Part shown: positions 55,020-64,000 of the stretch, piece by piece
Layout of the letters: the number at the start of each line of letters is the position of its first letter
How positions within the stretch are numbered: the first letter of the stretch is position 1
Assembly: GCA_004764695.1 (NCBI GenBank)
Contig: SMSO01000034.1
Coordinates: forward strand, 3,418,501-3,482,500
Reading direction: 5' to 3'
Source of the DNA: Schizochytrium sp. TIO01
Taxonomy: Eukaryota > Sar > Bigyra > Thraustochytrida > Thraustochytriidae
DNA: 64,000 bases
Made by a program: the position numbers and the translations under genes
The notes under the pieces: model-generated
What the model was told of the DNA's origin: nothing
Databases searched by the model: none
Seen by the model: the letters and a program-made list of their open reading frames with translations, nothing else

Positions 55020-56513
55020 ATGCTCCGCAATGAACTCGAGGAGGTGGAGGATAAGTTCGAGCAAGTCTCATTAAGGAAACGATCAAGACATGTTTCTTTC
55101 GTCAGCACAAGTCGAAGGCATTGTGCTCCAAAGCTCAGTGCCGGGGCTGCTCGGTCACCAGGCACGCTCCTCCCTCATAAGGCAGTCAGCTTTAGTCTCA
55201 CCGATCGTGGTGCACTTGATATGCGCAAAAAGCGTTTTGATGATGAAGCAGACGAAGTTGAAGGACTCCTGGAGTGTCTTCCGACTGCTCGATTTGGGAC
55301 GCTTGAGCTCACTCCCCTCATGATTGCGGCACGTGCCGGAGACCTTGGCACTGTCGAAGCCCTTCTAGAACGTGGCGCCAATCCAATGGATAGTGACTGC
55401 AGAGGCTTTGATGCGCTCATGTATGCCGTGCGCGATGGACATGCTATTGTCGCACATTTACTCCTCAAGGCTATTAAACGAGCTGTCAGCCGTTCAGGAG
55501 AAACCGGCTACTCTTTTTTAAATGCTCATGGTCTCACACATATGCTTTATGCAGCAACAAATGGCCATACTGATTGTGTTGACATTCTGCGACGAAATGG
55601 GAGCCGTGTGGATCTTCCTGATGCATCCGGCTTCACCCCACTTATGGCAGCTTGCCAAAATGGACATTACGCAACAGCAGAATTATTGCTGAACTTTGGT
55701 GCTAAGGTGGACCGCCCTGATCGCCAGGGCATGACTGCACTTGCTTGGGCGGTGCGAGAGGGCTCAACCGCTTGTATTGAACTTCTCATCCGCTTTGGAG
55801 CAGACATTCAGCAGAGTGACAAGAAAGGTCGCTCACCACTCTTTTGGGCTGTGTTTCAGGGCCACACAGAAATCGGAGAGTACTTGCTGCAAGCCGGAGC
55901 CCAGGTTACGGATTTGGTGCGATACACAGTTTTGCGTTCACACGTCTCACAGATCAAGCGTCAATCGAAACAAGAATCTAGAGGCCGCGCTTGCCACCCT
56001 GGTGCTATGAAGACAGCACAGTCTCAGCAAGATGACGAAAAAGATCTTGACCCTGAAGCAAGCCCCGAGATGGAGAGCGAGAGCCCAAATACTCTTCACA
56101 ACCAGGGTCACCATCCCCAGTCATACCCAACTGCTGCTTATCTTGGCCACCATCAACACCAATCAATGTCGGTCAATGCCTCTACAGGCGGGGCTCCCAT
56201 GTCGCAGGACACCATGCCTGCCCCGAATGATTTTGACGATAGCCTCAATTCGTTTGACACTGTATTTGAAGCCGATGAGGACAGTGATGACATCCAAGGT
56301 GACGATGCCGCATCTGATGACTTTGCATCAGACCAATCTCCTGATCAGATGCACATGACTCGCCTTGAGCTTCCGCGAGACCAGCTGGAGCTCCAAGATG
56401 ATGAATTAGACGATGATGTTTTTGATCTTGATGAGGACATGCAAATGCCCAATCAAGCACCTCCATCATCATCTATGCCCACAAATCTGCCCTCAATTAT
56501 ACCCACACTATAA
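55020..56513 (+). CDS. Ankyrin-repeat protein with acidic C-terminal region
   Basis: 497 residues from the first ATG; the frame is open about 30 codons further up, so an upstream exon is possible. Ankyrin repeats run from about residue 97 to 300: TPLMIAARAGDLGTVEALLERGANP, DALMYAVRDGHAIVAHLLL, HMLYAATNGHTDCVDILRRNG, TPLMAACQNGHYATAELLLNFGA, TALAWAVREGSTACIELLIRFGA and SPLFWAVFQGHTEIGEYLLQAGA, i.e. six repeats with good consensus. The N-terminus is basic and Ser-rich; the C-terminal 190 residues are His/Gln- and Asp/Glu-rich and look disordered (DDELDDDVFDLDED). Ankyrin arrays bind partner proteins; no catalytic domain is visible, so the cellular role is unknown. Confidence 0.85.
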   Translation: MLRNELEEVEDKFEQVSLRKRSRHVSFVSTSRRHCAPKLSAGAARSPGTLLPHKAVSFSLTDRGALDMRKKRFDDEADEVEGLLECLPTARFGTLELTPLMIAARAGDLGTVEALLERGANPMDSDCRGFDALMYAVRDGHAIVAHLLLKAIKRAVSRSGETGYSFLNAHGLTHMLYAATNGHTDCVDILRRNGSRVDLPDASGFTPLMAACQNGHYATAELLLNFGAKVDRPDRQGMTALAWAVREGSTACIELLIRFGADIQQSDKKGRSPLFWAVFQGHTEIGEYLLQAGAQVTDLVRYTVLRSHVSQIKRQSKQESRGRACHPGAMKTAQSQQDDEKDLDPEASPEMESESPNTLHNQGHHPQSYPTAAYLGHHQHQSMSVNASTGGAPMSQDTMPAPNDFDDSLNSFDTVFEADEDSDDIQGDDAASDDFASDQSPDQMHMTRLELPRDQLELQDDELDDDVFDLDEDMQMPNQAPPSSSMPTNLPSIIPTL

Positions 56514-56877
56514 ATTTGTTTACCCTACTACTTTTTACCCCCAAAATGATACACATACCTCTACGATCATCAAGTTCAAAATATTAAACTCTAACTATTA
56601 AAAAACTTCTGTCTACAAGCCTTTGGGATATTCTTTACTTACCCGGAGTGTTTCCTGGAAGACCCTCCCGCACGCTTCTGGGATTATGAAGACTCTTTCA
56701 TTTGAATGCTTGCTCTGATGAATCTATCTCGTATCCACACTCAGAGTCTTCGAACAACATTATTTTTTGGGTGATCTAAATTAACATGATGCTAAAATAT
56801 TCTAAGAACTCCTCAATCTAATCACAAATATTTCAAAATCATGAGCGTCTGTGCTGAAATTCCAATTTCCTGGCAAA

Positions 56878-57102
56878 ATGTCACGTTTCCTTGAAAATAA
56901 GTATAGACATCAACACATATCTGATGCCTCTCTTCCTTCTCTTCAAATCATCGAAGGTGAAGCAGAAGAACCCCAACATGTCCAACTAACTATAAAGCTA
57001 ATTGAGCAAACCTCTGATGTTTACAATCATGACAATGAACGAAATACAAAACCCTTGACATCCAGCTTTGCAGAGGTTCTCAATTTTTGGCGTTGTTACT
57101 GA
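56878..57102 (+). CDS. Possible 74-residue orphan protein
   Basis: An ATG-initiated frame with balanced composition (MSRFLENKYRHQH..., LQIIEGEAEEPQHVQLTIKLIE) rather than the Phe/Leu/Ser bias of chance AT-rich frames. It has no recognised domain and no partner. It lies about 365 bases past the ankyrin gene. Could equally be chance or a degenerate exon. Confidence 0.2.
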   Translation: MSRFLENKYRHQHISDASLPSLQIIEGEAEEPQHVQLTIKLIEQTSDVYNHDNERNTKPLTSSFAEVLNFWRCY

Positions 57103-57246
57103 AATATACTTATTAAAAAAAGTTTTTCTAGCATCCTGAGAGTAGCTGTCATGTTTCTTTGAAGATGTTCAATGATTGCTGAAAGACCCTTGTCATCGAT
57201 GATATAAATTTCATGTAGCCTATGTTTATTTATTATCAATAATACC

Positions 57247-57480
57247 TTAACAATACTGGCTCTCTGGCGTGGTTCTGGGTTTTCTCGTGCAGTGAAATGC
57301 GTGGTGTAAGTTACGGATTAGTATGTACAAAGCAACGCGCGTTGAAAATTCCTCAAACAGAGTCGGTAGCGTCAGCAACAGTGCAACAGTCAAGCCAACT
57401 TTAACATCATCAGCGGATGCAGGCCTTAGCCAAGAAAATACTGCCCTCGTTACGGATGCGGTTTCAACAGAACCAGTCAT
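57247..57480 (-). CDS. Possible 77-residue orphan protein with one hydrophobic segment
   Basis: ATG at 57480; a hydrophobic stretch VGLTVALLLTLPTLFEEF could be a membrane helix, followed by a basic tail. No family is recognised and no promoter or neighbour supports it. It might be a first exon or chance. Confidence 0.2.
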   Translation of the reverse strand: MTGSVETASVTRAVFSWLRPASADDVKVGLTVALLLTLPTLFEEFSTRVALYILIRNLHHAFHCTRKPRTTPESQYC

Positions 57481-59360
57481 CAGTACTCATTGAAACTGGA
57501 ACTTCATGAAATCACTTCACTCAACCAAAACTAAGTCAGTATTGCTCAGAAACATTCCAAAGTTCACTTGCATGCATTGATATATTTTCCATTTCGACAC
57601 AACATTGCAGAAAGTTTTATCAAACTTTGTATCCTATTTCTCTCCCCAAAGTATACAATTAATTGACTACTGAACAGACGCTAAAATTTGATCACTTCTC
57701 TTTACAAAAGTTTCTGACACAGCCTTGGTATATTTATAATGATTTTATAAACTCCAAATCAATATACTCAACACACAAAGTTATCTACTAGGCTGATCCA
57801 AGGTTCAGTTTATCTCTGGCTATGACATTCACTGTGCCAAGCTGAAGTTCAACGTCGTAGAATGGCACAGCGAATTGGCTCATTTCTATGAACTGTAATT
57901 ACATAAGCTTTTCTTTTGAAAGAGGTTTGTTTAATTTATGGTTAGCTAAGTTACAAAATTATTCAATAACTGTTTATGCGACTCAGTGCAGAGTTTTGTT
58001 TTTAATTAAAGCAGTAGCTAATAGGTATCATGACAACTGCTCAGAACTCCCAATTACACTGTTATATTATTCGTGACTATAACGAATCAAAGAAACATGT
58101 TATCAGCCAGTAGAATAAGGATTGGCGTATTTTTTGGAAGGTCGCGCTATCATATAGGCAACTTTAACACTTATTTTTTTTATAAAGAGCGGGGATTTGA
58201 AACAGTTGTTCTGCAAAAAATTAGAAATTGATATATCATAACAACCAAATACCATCTTTGGAATTTTAGAGTATGAAATCTGTAAGCAGAATCTTTAGTT
58301 TCTTACAGAATGTTAAACCGTTTTGGTACGAGCCCAAGGTTCACGTGTTCGGGTCCACTCATCGGATTTTATCGTTTCAGGATTGGAAGGATGTTCAAAA
58401 AGGACATGCCTATGTTTAGAAGATACAGCTTCCGAAATTCACGTCGTGGAGAATCCCAAAAGCCAGTTACTTTTCATTTATGTGGATCAACTGCTTAGAA
58501 CTAGCAGCTTTGAAAGTAAAATGTGTACAGTTCTGCCAAATAGCATTTCACAGCGGACGCATTGTGCAGGGAAATTAGTGTGAAATGTTGTGGTTTAATA
58601 ATCCCTCTATCTAATCCACTTCGCCGACTGCAGTACAGACGTATCTGAAGCGTTACAAGCTCACGTTCATATGGTTCAAACAGCCAAAGTGTAAATCATG
58701 GGCCTGATATATGAAGAGTAGACGTGGTAGACGTTTTGCTGGTCGGCACATACTACAAAAGAAGGTGTCAAGGCTGAGTTGCTAAGGCATAGAAGAAGCT
58801 GTCGCAAACGCCGTTTGACCAGGAAGCACCAGCTGTGGGCAGGATAAATGTTGAATATGCATAATGAGCAAGCAAAGTTGATTAGAATGAGTTTGTATGT
58901 TTAGCTTGGTAACTAGTGGTAGGGAGGGACCCCTCACGTATACAGCATCAAGTACAGAGCACATGTTGGAGAGAAGAGAGAGAATCAGTTTCGATGTGTG
59001 CTAGCCTTGCTGTCATTTTTTTTTCTGAATGTAATAAATGGCGAAAGGTAATATTGTATTTATAAAACGTCAAAGTGTGGAGTAAGACAATAAATTCTAT
59101 AGTACTCCCTATGAGAAATTTGAGTCTCAGAAGGAGTGAGGTAAATGGGGGTATAGTATACAAACGTGTTTATGCAATGATTCAAGACGCGTCGGCACTC
59201 AGATCCGCCTATGCAGAGACGACATCTTTATTTACATCGACCGAACCAAGGTGATTGCTCAACTAAGTATAAAGATGGACATTCAAAGATGCTAAGCAGA
59301 CCTGAATAGCAAATCCCAAATTCTCAGAGACTGCAAACCTCAAATTCGCAGATCTCAAGG

Positions 59361-61016
59361 ATGTCACACGCAACGTACTGGAGCATATTTATTGCATTTT
59401 TGACGCTTCAACTGCGGCAAACATCCGCTGCTTCTTGTGCGCCAAGAGATGCAGTTCTTGTTCTGCAGTCGACAGGAAGGAAAAATGAGTTTGCCAAAAT
59501 TCAACAACTTGCCGAAAAAGTGGTTTCTACATTCAATGTAGGTACGGATAACTTGAGTGACCAATTTGCGCTTGTCAGCTACGATCGAGACGTCGACGAT
59601 GTTCTCTCTTTTAATAAATTTAACGACATGAGAAAGCTACAAGAAACCATTGAAAATCTTCGAAGTTCAAATAAAAACGAGGCGAATATTGTAGATGCTT
59701 TGGACCGTGCATTCGAGCTTGCACTTCAAGACGGCAGAAAAGATACGCCTAAATTTATCATTCTCGTTTCGGATGGGCAACTTCAGTTATCTCGGAAGGA
59801 TAGACCTAAGGCTTGCTCTGGTGCAACTGGACTTGAACAATACAAAGCATGCCTCTCCTTGATGATCGAGGCGCATGCGAAACTTAACATTCAGCTCTTT
59901 CGTGTCCCAGTCCCAGACCGAAGGGGCGGCGGAGATGATATACTGGCGTCGTTGAGCGACCTGTATGTCAGTCTGAGTAATGACAAAAGTGCAGATAATG
60001 CTTCATGTAGCAGCTTAGTACCCTCATCTTCAACTGCGGCGCCGACTCAAAGCTTCTTGGATGTGAACACGGACTGCTTTCTTCTCGATACGAAATATGT
60101 GAAAACCAAAAAAATCAAATCAAATGATGGTTCAAACTTAAGTAGCAGTCGCAAGCCAAGCCGTCGCAGAAATCAGCGTAAAGGAAGAAGCCGTGGCCTT
60201 ACTACAATAGACCTCGCTGCACAGTGCCAGCAAAAATGCCAAATAACTGACAGTTGTGAATACTGGACTTACGAAGGAGTAGAGAAAGAATGCAACTTAT
60301 ATCAAATTGCAAGAAAAAGTGTACCAACTCCCACAAAATGGAGCTTTGTGTCCGGGCCTCGATTTTGTACCCCTAACCCTACATTATCGCCAACTTTCGA
60401 CCCAACATCATCACCTACATTGGACCCTACATTATCACCAACTTTAGACCCTACATCAGCACCAACTCTGGTACCTACAGCATCACCAACTCTAAGTCCT
60501 TCAACAGCACCATCACTCTCCCCAACATTGGACCCTACATCAGCACCAACATTGGGCCCTACAGCATCACCAACTTTGGTTCCTACAACAGCACCATCGC
60601 TCTCACCAACATTGGACCCTACAGCAGCACCAACTCTGGACCCTACAGCAGCACCAACTCTGGATCCTACAGTAGCACCGTCACTCTCGCCAACATTGGA
60701 CCCTACATCAGCACCAACTTTGGATCCTACAACAGCACCAACTCTAAGTCCTACAACAGCACCATCACTCTCCCCAACATTGGGCCCTACAACATCACCA
60801 ACTTTGGATCCTACAACAGCACCATCGCTCTCACCAACATTGGACCCTACAGCAGCACCAACTCTGGACCCTACAGCAGCACCAACTCTGGATCCTACAG
60901 TAGCACCGTCACTCTCGCCAACATTGGACCCTACATCAGCACCAACTTTGGATCCTACAACAGCACCATCACTCTCACCAACTTTGGACCCTACAGCAAC
61001 TCCTACATTGTCTTAA
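59361..61016 (+). CDS. Secreted vWA-like protein with PAN/apple-like module and Pro-Thr repeat tail
   Basis: 551 residues. A signal peptide is at 1-23 (ending TSAA before SCAPRD). A von Willebrand A-like domain covers about 27-215: AVLVLQSTG stands where DxSxS of the metal site normally is, and FIILVSDGQ matches the third strand with its Asp. A PAN/apple-like Cys pattern follows (CFLLDTKYV ... CQQKCQITDSCEYWTYEG---ECNLYQI, about 235-320) with a basic Arg/Lys/Ser insert inside it. The C-terminal 215 residues are Pro-Thr repeats of the type SPTLDPTxAPTL, typical of extracellular O-glycosylated stalks in stramenopiles and other algae-like protists. It is probably a cell-surface or matrix adhesion protein. 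No TM anchor or GPI signal is seen at the end, where the frame stops within the repeat style. Confidence 0.75.
   Translation: MSHATYWSIFIAFLTLQLRQTSAASCAPRDAVLVLQSTGRKNEFAKIQQLAEKVVSTFNVGTDNLSDQFALVSYDRDVDDVLSFNKFNDMRKLQETIENLRSSNKNEANIVDALDRAFELALQDGRKDTPKFIILVSDGQLQLSRKDRPKACSGATGLEQYKACLSLMIEAHAKLNIQLFRVPVPDRRGGGDDILASLSDLYVSLSNDKSADNASCSSLVPSSSTAAPTQSFLDVNTDCFLLDTKYVKTKKIKSNDGSNLSSSRKPSRRRNQRKGRSRGLTTIDLAAQCQQKCQITDSCEYWTYEGVEKECNLYQIARKSVPTPTKWSFVSGPRFCTPNPTLSPTFDPTSSPTLDPTLSPTLDPTSAPTLVPTASPTLSPSTAPSLSPTLDPTSAPTLGPTASPTLVPTTAPSLSPTLDPTAAPTLDPTAAPTLDPTVAPSLSPTLDPTSAPTLDPTTAPTLSPTTAPSLSPTLGPTTSPTLDPTTAPSLSPTLDPTAAPTLDPTAAPTLDPTVAPSLSPTLDPTSAPTLDPTTAPSLSPTLDPTATPTLS
60581..60968 (+). repeat. 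Perfect 160-bp direct repeat within the Pro-Thr coding region
   Basis: Bases 60581-60740 recur exactly at 60809-60968, offset 228 bp (76 codons). The exact identity, including third positions, points to recent duplication. Confidence 0.9.
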
Positions 61017-64000
61017 ATATAAACTCTACGTCGACTTTTATAATCTTTCCCAAACAAAGCGATTGTATCCTTCCTGATACTGGTTACTGTAACATCTCTA
61101 ACACCCTACTTGTCTTGATGAAGTTAGTTTTTTACTGTAATTTTCACGCCAATTCTTGGAATCAATGGTTTCGTCCTACATGTATAGGTAGTTTTAAGTC
61201 CATTCCTTCCTATAAACACAAGTCATAGCTCTGTCAAATTAGTGTTGACTTCAGCTAGACAAAAAGTTCCATACCTTGTCATTAACCTGGTGAAAGATGA
61301 ATCTGGGCAGATAAAGGTTGACTATGAAGATAAAAGAAGAGGTTTAAATAAGGCTACGGAAGGCTTGATAACCTCGGATTTGAGAGTTAACGATCTTCTG
61401 TCCTTGGGATTCGATTCCAAGGCAGACAGGTTCATTTTATAATTAAGAGGCTAAGGCAGGCTTGATCTGTAATAGAGGCAATTTAGTTGGCCAGGTTGAG
61501 TTATCTTTCAGTAATCAGTTCATATACCGCCACATATAGATCTAGTGAATGCAGCATCGTCTATTTCTAGTTCATAACCACACATTTGGTTTGTCTAGTT
61601 CTAGTTTTAGGTCCTAAATCCGGGGGGGCTGCAATAGGACGCTAAGAGCTCAAGCGATGTCTTGTTTTATCAATCGGAGACTTTAGCAAAGCCATAGGAC
61701 GAAATACACAGTTGGAGAGAAATGTTGATGAATGACCACAATTGTTGAATCAACAGACCTGATTCTTAACCAAGCAAGCACAAAGCTAACAACAATACTT
61801 GCACTCAGATTAAGCTAACCACGAATGTATGGCATTCGTTTGGTAACTATTGAGTTTACATAACCTTTAACTGTGTAAAGAGGCATCGTTTCAAAAACTC
61901 TATTCAATGTTGATTTGCTATAAGTTTGTTAAAGGAGAAGCGATGATACAAATATTGAACTTCAAGATATCGAAGATCACATCTTTCCTGACTTCTACTA
62001 TTTAATATCAGGGCTCTTCGATTAATTTGAGACTACCCTTGGTATATTAAGTGTATACCTGAACAAATATGTTCCGTAGCTCTATTGAATATCGGAAATT
62101 TACCTGTGCTTCTAAATATTCTTGCAAAGCCTTGTATCACGCCTACTTAAATGATTATTGACAGCTAGGGGGTGAGTACGGACTAATCCGAGAAACGAAA
62201 GAAAGCAAGTTAGATAAGGCTTGAAGAGGGTTCCTTAAATTTTGGCTTCCAAATTTAGCGATCTGTTTTCTTTTAAAGTGAGTTCGGAGGTAATCTAATT
62301 GATGCTATGTTCAAAAGAATTAGATCGACTCAATATAGATATAAGATCATTGAAGATATTTGATTAGCTCACTTAATCATTCATGAATTTAGATTGCATT
62401 GTAAAATTCTATTGAGCGTGTATGTGCACTATAGTTATTGATGTCCTTTGTTTCACAACTACGGATCTGGTTGTCTAAACCTAATCCTATTCAGAAATTA
62501 ATTCTTTGAGAACTTCTAATCGCACGATAACAACTCTAGTAATCTCTTTTTCATATGTCTCAGCGATGGGTGGCTGCGTTGATTATTTTTCAAATTAGTT
62601 TTGAGCTCTCAATCATATTGAATATGCAACTCCTCTTGCTAAATTTATCAGAAAACCCAATAGTTTGAATAGCAGTTTTCTTTGCCGCATTTAAGAGATT
62701 TGAGCACTGCAACGATTGACAATCAAGTCTACCACTGATAGAGTTCTAACAAGTCAATTGTGCGAGTCTTGGCCTATGTGAAGCTTCTGGAGAAGCATAG
62801 TAATGCACATAATGGCTCCCAAACCCCCAAGTTATTGGCGTGAGTAAATCCTAAGCACTCTTTAGATTACACCTAAGCTAACCTAAACCAAAACAACGGA
62901 TGAAATCTGTCAAATACCTAGCCTTGACTAACGTCTGAGAGCCACAAGTGTATTCCCGATGCTTCGTATATAATAGGTATGGAGCTGAGATAATCAGAGG
63001 ACCTGGTAAACTTTACCAATACCAGAAGATTACTAAGTAATAAGTCGAGACTACTCAGCTTTCATTCGTCACTGCACTCAACGTCTATCAATTAACTACA
63101 TCTTCATGAAATCTCAAAGTTCATAAGTGCTGAGATCTCCAATCGAAGGAACTGGTGGGCAAGACACTGCTATAGTTCTTGGCGTCCCTTTGTGAAACCC
63201 TCACTGACATAAGGATTAAAATAGAGCAAGAGTAGGCAGCCAGATTCATGCGTCTGCCATAGTTAAGAATTTAAAGTGTGATTACACAGTACTTACATCC
63301 AAGTATGGTGTAGCTTGGATCGATAGTTGAAGAGGTTGAATTAACCTAGCCCCATCGACTATCTCTATCACCTTAAAGATTGCTTTAACCTCCTTAATTA
63401 CTACATGATTCCATCTTCCTGGAATTCATTCTCCAGGACAGCAGTTCGCTAACTCTTAAATCAAGCTTCTTAAAGCCTTCATCAAGATCTTGCCTTCATA
63501 TTTATAGTCAACCTCAAGCTGACCAGAGTCATTTTTTAGCAATAAGCATAAACGTTAGGTTAACATTTTGCTGACTCAGTAGTTGCTGTAATTTAAATCC
63601 CAATATAGATCGGTGACGAAAAGGTAAGACTGAATTGCTTAGCCTCTTTTGAATCTTCACCTGGTGACTTGGTGAATCAATCATAGCAATGGATTGGAGA
63701 AAACGACAGTTGTGAAAGGTTTATAGAATTTGCGAATGGAATTTTGTCCTTTGTTTCATTCACGGACTTTGCAATTGTACCATTTGAGACAGCGACTTTT
63801 ATAAACATCATGTGTAACTCGGTGTTTTGCTATTTCGAATGATGTGCAGAATCGTTCGTAGACTGGCTTCCGCTACTAAATCTTGCCTGATTCAAACAAG
63901 ACATGTCCAACTTTGGATTTGTATTTTCTAGAGTCTTTACATCGTTCATTGTACCCATGCAATATCGCAACCACTGCATAATCGAGACTTCTTTGATCAT
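61017..64000. other. AT-rich terminal region without a supported gene
   Basis: No frame beyond 66 codons has coding character. One frame at about 61242-61442 lacks an ATG but reads protein-like (ends LGFDSKADRFIL) and could be a terminal exon. No repeats or RNA genes were recognised in the last 2.5 kb. Confidence 0.45.

Larger units (their letters stand above)
56514..59360. other. Intergenic, only doubtful small frames
   Basis: AT-rich 2.8 kb. Two short frames with ATG starts are listed separately at low confidence. No other gene, RNA or repeat structure is evident. Confidence 0.45.

Overview
The window is nuclear DNA of a free-living or parasitic unicellular eukaryote. Evidence: spliceosomal GT-AG introns (RPL11, LarB and two genes near 26-28 kb), AATAAA-type poly(A) signals, a cytosolic ribosomal protein gene, DPH5, a Golgi-type sulfotransferase, a mitochondrial carrier and an AROM-type shikimate pathway protein. 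Introns are few, coding regions are moderately GC-rich, and intergenic DNA is AT-rich and full of microsatellites. The AROM-type enzyme, PAN/apple modules and a Crinkler-type NTPase-nuclease fit a stramenopile such as a labyrinthulomycete, but no single gene proves it, so the taxonomy is inference.

Layout. 0-25 kb is mostly housekeeping: the DPH5 3' end (2-457, +), a sulfotransferase (2999-4990, +), a LarB-like carboxylase (5389-6474, -), a SETD3/Rubisco-LSMT-type SET methyltransferase (7845-9311, +), an NMN adenylyltransferase-like protein (10013-10693, -), a shikimate kinase / degenerate dehydroquinase / double shikimate dehydrogenase fusion (11640-14616, +, one apparent +1 indel), a mitochondrial carrier (16275-17315, -), a repeat-rich gap, and RPL11 (22831-24199, +) with an 835-nt intron directly after the ATG.

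26-39.6 kb is a compact island of lineage-specific genes with intergenic gaps often of only 15-45 nt. It holds membrane proteins with Thr-rich linkers, a membrane-anchored P-loop ATPase, a papain-like/PAN protein whose reading frame is broken between its catalytic Cys and His, two tandem paralogues sharing a TM - Thr-rich linker - ectodomain - TM design, a Crinkler-type STAND-like NTPase fused to a REase-fold domain, an orphan 363-residue protein, and two tandem copies of a small unknown domain that also share upstream sequence. Almost none of these has an obvious housekeeping role. Gene density and orphan content differ sharply from both flanks, so this is the best candidate for an imported (viral or mobile) or fast-evolving effector/surface locus. 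I see no capsid, polymerase, integrase or transposase gene.

39.6-55 kb is about 15 kb with no convincing gene, dominated by di- to hexanucleotide repeats, including a (GAAA)n tract of about 178 bp. An ankyrin-repeat protein (55020-56513, +) and a secreted vWA-like/PAN/Pro-Thr-repeat protein (59361-61016, +) follow. The last 3 kb are AT-rich and without a supported gene.

The housekeeping genes do not form a pathway cluster. Within the island, the adjacency of a secreted- or surface-type peptidase, paired surface-type membrane proteins and a nuclease effector suggests interaction with another organism or with a virus, but that is inference.
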